Source: Streptomyces ureilyticus (GTDB lineage: Bacteria > Actinomycetota > Actinomycetes > Streptomycetales > Streptomycetaceae). Taken from it: a DNA stretch of 34,993 nucleotides. Position numbers and translations under genes: made by a program. This document shows positions 29,673-34,993 of the stretch, one piece after another (position 1 is the stretch's first letter; each line of letters begins with the position of its first letter). The notes under the pieces are model-generated. The model was not told the origin of the DNA, made no database searches, and saw nothing but the letters and a program-made list of their open reading frames with translations. The DNA lies in the NCBI RefSeq assembly GCF_011045025.1, contig NZ_JAAKZX010000094.1, positions 1 through 34,993 of the forward strand, written 5' to 3'.

Positions 29673-31040
29673 TCAGGCCGCGATCGTGCTTGGCCGGGAG
29701 ACGGCGAGATCCCTCGCCCTCGTACGCACTTCGTCCACAGCGGGCGCTCCGTAGCCCCGGGCCGAGTCCAGGAGAGTGTTCAGCCTGGAGGCCACGAGCG
29801 TGGAGTCGACGCGGGCGGCATCGTCGAGCGCCTTTTGAGCCGCCGCGGCGCCTCGTTCCGCCTGGCCTTCGTCGAATAGCGCGGCGGCCAGCCCGAGGTG
29901 GTCCATGACGCGGACTCGCTCGAACCCGGGCTTGCGCAGCGTGAGTGCGTCTTCGAAGTGCACGCTCGCGGACTGGCACTTGTGCCCGAGGTCGGCGAGG
30001 TCACGGGCGGAGACCGCGCGGGCGCCGGCGTGTTCGGCGGCGTCGAAGTAGCCCACCCACTCTGGGACCTTGTCGCCGAGCCCGTCGGCCAGGAGCTGGT
30101 CAGCAGTACCGAGATAGGTCTCCGCCTGGGATGCCTCGCCGAGAGCCGCGTGCACTCGGCCGGTCTGCGAGGCGACCAGCGCCCTGACCGCTGGCGTCTC
30201 AGCCTTCTTGGCGGCGATGCCCAGGAGCCCGAGGGCGTCCGCGGGACGGCCGAGGTAGATCATCTGGTGCGACATGCGGGTGATGATTTCCACTCCGCGG
30301 TCACGCTGCCCGGCCTCGCCCGCCGCGTAGATGCCGTAGCTCCAATACCGCTGTGCGGTCGGGTATCGGCCGCAATCGTGGCTGACCCATCCGGCCAGCG
30401 CCGCTAGATCGGCTGTCGCTGAGAAGACCCGGGTTCGCAGACTCTTCGGCACGCCATCCTGGATGCGGTTGGCCACTTCGGCGAGCTGGGCGACGATCGC
30501 ACTGCGGTACAGGCCACCGCCCTTGGAAGCGTCGGCCCTGACGAAGAAGGCGGTAACTTCCTCCAGCGCTTTGACGGTGCCGGAGTCGAAGCCTTTACGA
30601 CCGTTGTTCAGCGTCCGAGCGGTGCTACCCAGCATCCGTTCGACGGCGAGCACCAGCGGTGCGCCGACGGCGAGCTTCAGGGAATCGCGGCGGTTTATGA
30701 ACAGGTCCATCTGTGTCCATCCGGCCAGGGTCTGGGCGGCTGCTTCGGTGAGCAGCGGGAGTTGGATGCTATCCAGAACCGGGCCGGCGGTCGTCAGACC
30801 GAGATCGCCGGGAGTGAGCGGCTGGTCGACTGCCTCGGAGAGGACTTCAGCGAGCAGGGTGGGGACCGGTGGTCGGGGCTTCTCGCCGTCGATCCACCGC
30901 CGGATGCGGGTTGCATCAGGGGCGATCTGCCGGTGCCCCCGGGCTTTGGCGAGTCCGGCGATACGCCGGGCTGCCTCCCCGTGGGACAGGCCCGACGCTG
31001 CGATCCACAGCGCCAGGTGTGGATTACCGGAACTGCTGGC
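29673..31040 (-). CDS. HTH/TPR-like regulator of the RiPP cluster
   Basis: A 455-residue protein. The N-terminal 60 residues (NPHLALWIAASGLSHGEAARRIAGLA, ATRIRRWIDGEKPRPPVP) look like an XRE-type DNA-binding domain. The rest is alpha-helical with TPR-like repeats (ALVASQTGRVHAALGEASQAETYLGTADQLLADG, FDAAEHAGARAVSARDLADLGH, MDHLGLAAALFDEGQAERGAAAAQKALDDA). Similar regulators often sit beside ATP-grasp RiPP operons in Streptomyces, so it likely controls the divergent precursor operon, perhaps through a peptide ligand. I chose the GTG at 31040, which has a GGGAGCGAGG SD; a GTG at 31091 would add 17 residues. Confidence 0.78.
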   Translation of the reverse strand, partial: ASSSGNPHLALWIAASGLSHGEAARRIAGLAKARGHRQIAPDATRIRRWIDGEKPRPPVPTLLAEVLSEAVDQPLTPGDLGLTTAGPVLDSIQLPLLTEAAAQTLAGWTQMDLFINRRDSLKLAVGAPLVLAVERMLGSTARTLNNGRKGFDSGTVKALEEVTAFFVRADASKGGGLYRSAIVAQLAEVANRIQDGVPKSLRTRVFSATADLAALAGWVSHDCGRYPTAQRYWSYGIYAAGEAGQRDRGVEIITRMSHQMIYLGRPADALGLLGIAAKKAETPAVRALVASQTGRVHAALGEASQAETYLGTADQLLADGLGDKVPEWVGYFDAAEHAGARAVSARDLADLGHKCQSASVHFEDALTLRKPGFERVRVMDHLGLAAALFDEGQAERGAAAAQKALDDAARVDSTLVASRLNTLLDSARGYGAPAVDEVRTRARDLAVSRPSTIAA

Positions 31041-31072
31041 CACTTCTGCCTCGCTCCCGTAGTCGCATACGG

Positions 31073-31094
31073 AGCGTGGCAGTTTCGCCACGCT
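31073..31094. promoter_or_regulatory. Inverted repeat upstream of the RiPP regulator
   Basis: AGCGTGGC (31073-31080) and GCCACGCT (31087-31094) form an 8-bp dyad with a six-base spacer, 33 bp before the regulator's GTG. It could be an autoregulatory operator or a 5'-leader hairpin. Confidence 0.4.
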
Positions 31095-31196
31095 TCGCGA
31101 CGCCCACGGTACTGGTCAGAGCCACGGCTGGGCATCGATTCTTCTCAAGCGGCAGCTGCTCGGCTGACCGCTAGGGCACAAGGGAAGGGACAACAC

Positions 31197-31463
31197 ATGG
31201 CGACGCTTGCACCTGAGGTTCCGTGGGCGATGCGGTTGGTCACGGACCGGCTTCCGGTCGGTCCGCCGTCGTACGCGACCGTGGCGATGGATGCGGACAC
31301 GCAGACCGCTCGCTACACCAACGCCGCCGGTGAGGTCGTTGAGATGGGGAAACACGGTACGTCGAAGACGAAGGGCACCGCCTCTGTCTCCGGGGGCGGT
31401 GACGGGCAGAACCCGCAGCCGCAGACTCAGGACGACAACACCACCGACTACGAGTCGGACTGA
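31197..31463 (+). CDS. ATP-grasp-modified RiPP precursor peptide
   Basis: An 88-residue precursor of the SAV_5884-type graspetide family. The leader has the conserved PWAMRLVTDRLP (9-20) and an SYATVAMDADTQTARYTNAAGE segment (25-46) used for enzyme recognition. The presumed core follows GKHG: a Ser/Thr arm (TSKTKGTASVS, 55-65), a Gly-flanked Asp69-Gly70, and an acidic tail with D79, D80, D84, E86 and D88. ATP-grasp ligases of this family join Ser/Thr (or Lys) side chains to Asp/Glu. No Cys is present. A clear SD (AGGGAAGGGA) precedes the ATG. The next gene begins three bases after the stop. No cleavage site or protease gene is evident. Confidence 0.82.
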   Translation: MATLAPEVPWAMRLVTDRLPVGPPSYATVAMDADTQTARYTNAAGEVVEMGKHGTSKTKGTASVSGGGDGQNPQPQTQDDNTTDYESD

Positions 31464-31466
31464 CCG

Positions 31467-32465
31467 ATGGCCTCCACTGTCCTGGTCGTCACCGCGCTGA
31501 CAGACGTCACTGCGGACTTGGTCATCACGGCTCTGAACGAGCGTGAGGTACCCGTCGTACGCGTCGACCCCGCCGATGTCGGGCCCGCCATGGCCTTCGC
31601 GGCCCACATCGGTCCCGAGAGCACCGCGTGGGACGGGCAGCTTCGTACGGCGAGCCGGGAGGTGGAGTTGGGGGAGGTGGCGGCGGTTTACTACCGCCGC
31701 CCCACTCCATATGCCGCCCGGTACCAGCATCTGCCGCCACAGCAGCGGGACTTCGCCGTCGCCGAGGCCAGGCATGGGCTCGGTGGCGTATTGAACAATC
31801 TGCACGGCGTGGCATACGTGAACCACCCGGCTGCAGTGACGCGCGCAGATTTCAAGCCTGCGCAACTCAAACGCTTTGCGGAACTCGGCTTGGCCATCCC
31901 GCCGACTTTGGTCACGAACGACGTGGAAGCTGCGCGGAAGTTCGCTGCCGAGCACGACCACGTGATCTACAAGACGTTTCGGGGCCTGCCCGGTTCCGAG
32001 GACGGGCATACCGGAGCGATTTGGGCCCAGCGTGTCGATCCGGAGGGCTTCGACGATGCACTCGCGGTGACTGCGCACCTCTTCCAGGCTGAGATCCCAA
32101 AGACCGGTGACGTGCGGGTCACAGTGGTCGGCAGTCAGGTCTTCGCCCAGCGGATCACCGCTCCGGACGGTGCGCTCGACTGGCGACGTGGCAACTGGGA
32201 CGACTTGATCCACGCTCCCATCGCCGTCCCGGCCTCGATCGAGGCCGCGCTGCACGCCTATCTGACCTCGTTCGGGCTGGTCTTCGGTTGCTTCGACTTC
32301 GCGCTGACCGGAGAGGGGGACGCACCAGAGCATTGGACGGCTATCGAGTGCAATCCCAATGGACAGTGGGGCTGGCTTCCGGACGCGCCGTCCATCACAG
32401 CGGCGTTTGCCGACATCCTGAGCAGGAAAGAGAAAGCAGGCCATGGCCATGCCCGCCGATCTTGA
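31467..32465 (+). CDS. ATP-grasp RiPP maturase (graspetide ligase)
   Basis: A 332-residue ATP-grasp ligase of the SAV_5884/MvdD-like maturase family. Landmarks are a nucleotide-fold start (VLVVTALTDVTADLVITAL), the family signature VYYRRPTPY (about 74-82), NHPAAVTRADFKPAQLKRFAELGLAIPPTLVT, VIYKTFRG (ATP-binding Lys), DVRVTVVGSQVFAQRI, FDFALTGEG and IECNPNGQWGWLPDA with the metal-binding Glu/Asn. It activates Asp/Glu carboxylates of the precursor as acyl phosphates and closes macrolactone or macrolactam rings. It sits three bases after the precursor stop and overlaps the methyltransferase start by 23 bp. Confidence 0.9.
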   Translation: MASTVLVVTALTDVTADLVITALNEREVPVVRVDPADVGPAMAFAAHIGPESTAWDGQLRTASREVELGEVAAVYYRRPTPYAARYQHLPPQQRDFAVAEARHGLGGVLNNLHGVAYVNHPAAVTRADFKPAQLKRFAELGLAIPPTLVTNDVEAARKFAAEHDHVIYKTFRGLPGSEDGHTGAIWAQRVDPEGFDDALAVTAHLFQAEIPKTGDVRVTVVGSQVFAQRITAPDGALDWRRGNWDDLIHAPIAVPASIEAALHAYLTSFGLVFGCFDFALTGEGDAPEHWTAIECNPNGQWGWLPDAPSITAAFADILSRKEKAGHGHARRS

Positions 32466-33642
32466 GACAGACGCCGCGCGGTTGCGCGATGTGATGGCGA
32501 AGACCCTCGCCCAGGACGGGAGTCTCGACCATCCGGCGTGGCGGGCAGCCGTGGAGACAGTGCCCAGGCATCGGTTTGTGCCCGGCTTCTACCTGCCAGC
32601 CGATGAGCGCGACGGGCAGGGACTGACGGTGTGGGAGCCGGTCACCGGACAACTCGACTATGGCCGGTGGCTGGCCGCTGCGTACTCGGACACCACGCTC
32701 ATCACGCAGTTCGACGGCGACGAACCTGACTGGCAGAACCCTGTGGTGCGGCACGGTGGGGCGCCGACCTCGTCGTCCACACTGCCTTCGCTCGTCGTGC
32801 GGATGTGGAGGGATGCGGACGTACAGGAAGGGCACACGCTGCTGGAGATCGGCACCGGGACCGGCTACTCCACCGCGCTCGCCTGCGAGCGTCTCGGCTC
32901 CGCCGATGTCACCAGCATCGAGGTCGATCCACACCGGCTCGAACAGGCGGCCAACGCGCTATACGGCTGCGGCTACACGCCTACCCTCGCGGTGGCGGAC
33001 GGGCTGTACGGGTACTGGCCTGAAGCGCGGTTCGACCGGATCGTGGCTGCCTGTTCGTTCCGCGCCGTGCCCCAGGCCCTGGTTGCACAGACCCGACCGG
33101 GAGGGAAGATCCTGCTCACCCTCAGCGGCTGGCTATACGGCTATGCCCGAGTTCTGCTGACGGTCGGGGAGGACGGCACGGCCGAGGGCCAACTGCTGCC
33201 CGGCACGGTGTCGTTCATGACCGCACGCACGCACTCGGCCCCCGCCTTCGGTAATCCCGCGCACTGGGCTGCGGGCCTGCCGGAAAGGCCTCGGGCAGCC
33301 CGACATAGCCCCGAGCGGATCAACGCCTCCACCGAGGAGGCGTTCCACCTCCGGTTTCTCGCTCAAAGCGCTGTGCCCTGCGCCCAGATGGCGAACGTGG
33401 GTGAGGTGCTGCATCTGGTCGACGTGGTTACGGGCTCGGCCGCCACCCTCACCCCACGCGACGGCGCTTGGTACGTGCGCGAGGGCGGCCCCGTGAAGCT
33501 TTGGACACGTGTCGAGAGCCTTCTCGACGCCTACGACGAGGCCGGCCAGCCAGGACCGGCGACCTTCACCCTGCACCTGGACGACGACGGTCAGTACCTG
33601 CGGCATCCGAGGCTGCCCACCCTGCTGTTGCCGAGGCCATGA
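32443..33642 (+). CDS. PIMT-like O-methyltransferase of the graspetide system
   Basis: A 399-residue methyltransferase related to protein-L-isoaspartate O-methyltransferase. PRHRFVPGFYLP (41-52) and the SAM-binding LLEIGTGTGYSTALACE (motif I) followed by DVTSIEVDPHRLEQA are typical. A C-terminal region of about 180 residues, specific to ATP-grasp peptide maturase operons, follows. In characterised graspetide systems of this kind the enzyme methylates one core Asp, which then forms an aspartimide. The likely target here is Asp69 of the precursor. The ATG at 32443 overlaps the ATP-grasp gene; 32449 is possible. Its stop overlaps an ATG at 33639 in the frame of the next gene. Confidence 0.88.
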   Translation: MAMPADLETDAARLRDVMAKTLAQDGSLDHPAWRAAVETVPRHRFVPGFYLPADERDGQGLTVWEPVTGQLDYGRWLAAAYSDTTLITQFDGDEPDWQNPVVRHGGAPTSSSTLPSLVVRMWRDADVQEGHTLLEIGTGTGYSTALACERLGSADVTSIEVDPHRLEQAANALYGCGYTPTLAVADGLYGYWPEARFDRIVAACSFRAVPQALVAQTRPGGKILLTLSGWLYGYARVLLTVGEDGTAEGQLLPGTVSFMTARTHSAPAFGNPAHWAAGLPERPRAARHSPERINASTEEAFHLRFLAQSAVPCAQMANVGEVLHLVDVVTGSAATLTPRDGAWYVREGGPVKLWTRVESLLDAYDEAGQPGPATFTLHLDDDGQYLRHPRLPTLLLPRP

Positions 33643-33656
33643 GGAGACCACACACC

Positions 33657-34010
33657 ATGACCATCCCCGCACCGCTCGGCTGGGCCGCCGAGGGTCTTGC
33701 CTTCGTTCTGGAACTGGCGGCGCTCGTGGCCCTGGCTTGGTGGGGGTTCACTCGGCCCGTCTCCCGGCTGGCGTCCTTAGCCCTGGGCCTCGGTGCTCCG
33801 CTGCTTGCCGCTGTGATCTGGGGGGCGTTTGCCGCGCCCCAGGCCTCGTTCGCTCTGCCCCTGGTGGGCGTGCTCGCGGTGAAGGCGTTGGTGTTCGGAG
33901 CGGCTGTCGTCGCCCTGGTGTCGATCAGGCATCGCGGCCTGGCCCTGTGGTTCGGGGGCGTCGTGCTTCTCGACACGGTGGTGGTCACGGTGCTGCGTGC
34001 TGCTGAGTGA
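33657..34010 (+). CDS. YrdB-like (DUF2568) membrane protein
   Basis: A 117-residue protein with four hydrophobic helices (GLAFVLELAALVALAWWGF, LASLALGLGAPLLAAVIWGAF, PLVGVLAVKALVFGAAVVALV, LALWFGGVVLLDTVVVTVL). This matches the small integral membrane YrdB/DUF2568 family, function unknown. The ATG at 33657 has GAGGAG upstream; an in-frame ATG at 33639 overlaps the methyltransferase stop. Either way it is the last gene of the RiPP operon. The codon at 33777-33779 is TTA, the only one seen in the cluster. A role in export or self-protection is possible but unsupported. Confidence 0.8.
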   Translation: MTIPAPLGWAAEGLAFVLELAALVALAWWGFTRPVSRLASLALGLGAPLLAAVIWGAFAAPQASFALPLVGVLAVKALVFGAAVVALVSIRHRGLALWFGGVVLLDTVVVTVLRAAE

Positions 34011-34052
34011 GTGCCTTCACCGTGCGTCGTCTGTAGCAGTCGGCCGTACAGG

Positions 34053-34454
34053 CTAGGTCTTCCGTGCGTCGGCAAGCCTGTCCAGTTCGCGCATAGCCTG
34101 GGCGTGGGCGCTCATTCGGAGGGACACGGTGCCGTTCGTGAAGAGTGCCACGCCGACGATCGAGACCGGGACGGACAGGCCGAGTATGGCCAGGGCCTCG
34201 GGCCAGTCACGTTCGTTCTGACACCAACCCTCCCTGAATAGGCCCTCGTTGGCCGTACCGCGCTCCGTGAGCAACCGTGATTCGCACTCGTGGGGGAACT
34301 GGTCGTCGGGCTCCTCGGCGACCTCGTACGGCGTGAGCAGCAGCCAGAAACACCATGTCCACAGGAGCGCCGCGAGGGACAGCAGGCCGATACCCCAGGA
34401 GCGTGTGCGGCTGGCCCGGTCGCGAAAGTCGAGGTCGAACTCACGGGAGCGCAT
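34053..34454 (-). CDS. Small membrane protein, family unknown
   Basis: A 133-residue protein with two hydrophobic helices (WGIGLLSLAALLWTWCFWLLL and ALAILGLSVPVSIVGVALF) and an acidic extracytoplasmic loop between them. The loop contains two cysteines (HECESR and GWCQNE) that may form a disulfide. Both termini are charged and probably cytoplasmic. I do not recognise the family. It lacks an SD, but a good promoter ends eight bases before the ATG, so the message is probably leaderless. Confidence 0.65.
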   Translation of the reverse strand: MRSREFDLDFRDRASRTRSWGIGLLSLAALLWTWCFWLLLTPYEVAEEPDDQFPHECESRLLTERGTANEGLFREGWCQNERDWPEALAILGLSVPVSIVGVALFTNGTVSLRMSAHAQAMRELDRLADARKT

Positions 34455-34462
34455 GGCGGACG

Positions 34463-34490
34463 AATCTAGCAGCGCCGTTCACGTGCTCAA
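34463..34490 (-). promoter_or_regulatory. Leaderless promoter of the membrane-protein gene
   Basis: On the minus strand TTGAGC (34490-34485), a 16-bp spacer and TAGATT (34468-34463) precede the ATG at 34454 by eight bases. Confidence 0.5.
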
Positions 34491-34522
34491 CCGGGCCTTG
34501 GCCCCGCCTCGATCTCCTGTGA

Positions 34523-34816
34523 TCAAGACGAGGTCAGCTGTGCCTCGTCATCGTCCTCAGGTTCCGGCTCGAACCTGAAATAGATGCGCAGCACGTAGGG
34601 CTGGTCTTCGTCGTCCTGCCAGTCCCATGAGACATCTGCCAGCAAGACGTCGTGGTCCCTCACCCACTCATGGGCTTTCCTGAAGGCTTCCGCGGCGGTT
34701 ACGGCGGGGAAGAACTTGCTGGCCATGGGATGCACCTGAGTCTCAGCATCCGAGTCGTCGAAACCCTGCGGAACGTCTATGCAGAGGTCGGGATCGATCT
34801 CCGTGTCGATGTCCAT
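34523..34816 (-). CDS. Small acidic protein, family unknown
   Basis: A 97-residue, strongly acidic cytosolic protein. It begins MDIDTEIDPDLCIDVPQGFDDSD and continues with VTAAEAFRKAHEWVRDHDVLLADVSWDWQDDEDQPYVLRIYFRFEPEPEDDDE. The middle helix and the last beta strands suggest a small alpha/beta domain. Function is unknown. The ATG at 34816 has a GGAAAGG SD; the frame extends upstream to 34963 but without an SD and with non-coding character. Confidence 0.65.
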   Translation of the reverse strand: MDIDTEIDPDLCIDVPQGFDDSDAETQVHPMASKFFPAVTAAEAFRKAHEWVRDHDVLLADVSWDWQDDEDQPYVLRIYFRFEPEPEDDDEAQLTSS

Positions 34817-34993
34817 GGACTTGCGGCCTTTCCAGTCGGGTTGCCGGTACGAGTCGACAGAGGCTGGCACTCTGAACGCGACGCCCGGTAAGACGGTCGC
34901 AGGCCCGGACGGGTTGCTTCCGGCAACCATGCGGCGAGGTATCGCGGGCCCGCCCCCGCCCACGCCCCCGGGCCCGGGCCGTCAGTCAGGAGC
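34817..34993. other. Right-edge non-coding sequence
   Basis: No gene is seen. A small hairpin GGTTGC-CGGAA-GCAACC (34912-34928) is present, and the last 45 bases are extremely C/G-rich. Confidence 0.4.

Noticed and set aside
32230..32247. 18-bp perfect palindrome CGGCCTCGATCGAGGCCG
   Set aside because: Lies in the ATP-grasp coding region; at this length and GC content a chance palindrome in 35 kb is not surprising.

Overview
The window is very GC-rich, codon third positions are overwhelmingly G or C, and many starts are GTG or lack a Shine-Dalgarno (SD) sequence. Families such as DUF397, DUF5753-type XRE regulators, DUF574 methyltransferases and SAV_5884-type ATP-grasp RiPP enzymes are typical of actinomycetes. 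Together these point to a Streptomyces or close relative. Gene content is accessory: regulators, transporters, decayed gene fragments and defence or secondary-metabolite cassettes. I see no rRNA, tRNA, CRISPR array or intact insertion sequence.

Layout. 1-2072: the 3' part of a DUF445 protein, then a sugar-porter-like MFS transporter. 2106-7035: a second MFS transporter divergent from a GlxA-type AraC regulator, a VOC protein, a DUF2269 membrane protein divergent from a second GlxA-type regulator, and an N-terminally truncated Hsp20. 7165-9517: a HEAT-repeat protein translationally coupled to an alpha/beta hydrolase, then a MOSC protein. 9518-13490: a disturbed stretch with a 49-bp direct repeat pair, an Excalibur protein, a broken GNAT/RibD chimera, an intact RibD-like reductase, a PH-like membrane protein, a DUF574 methyltransferase and a broken VOC gene. 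13816-14719: a secreted four-cysteine protein plus a small cytosolic protein, which could be a toxin and its immunity factor. 14752-19970: GNAT, SDR remnant, DUF1963 protein, periplasmic-binding-like lipid-free secreted or anchored protein, GNAT remnant, second MOSC protein and NUDIX hydrolase. 20230-22123: a WhiJ-like set (DUF397, XRE/DUF5753, ATP-binding anti-sigma-like kinase).

23432-29182 is a candidate DNA modification/defence cassette. A degenerate HNH-like protein, a ParB/sulfiredoxin-fold protein and a DEAH/SNF2-type helicase form one tight operon. It is followed by a Vsr endonuclease gene and, convergent with it, a C5-cytosine methyltransferase gene. The set lacks the hallmark genes of DISARM, BREX or Dnd, and I cannot match it to a named system.

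29391-34010 is a graspetide-type RiPP cluster. It holds a small DUF6087-like gene and a divergent helix-turn-helix/TPR-like regulator. The operon itself encodes an 88-aa precursor, an ATP-grasp ester/amide ligase, a PIMT-like O-methyltransferase expected to form an aspartimide, and a YrdB-like membrane protein whose gene carries a rare TTA codon. The precursor core has a Ser/Thr-rich arm, a central Asp-Gly and an acidic arm. Two small unassigned genes close the window.

All functional calls rest on reading motifs by eye; no database search was run.
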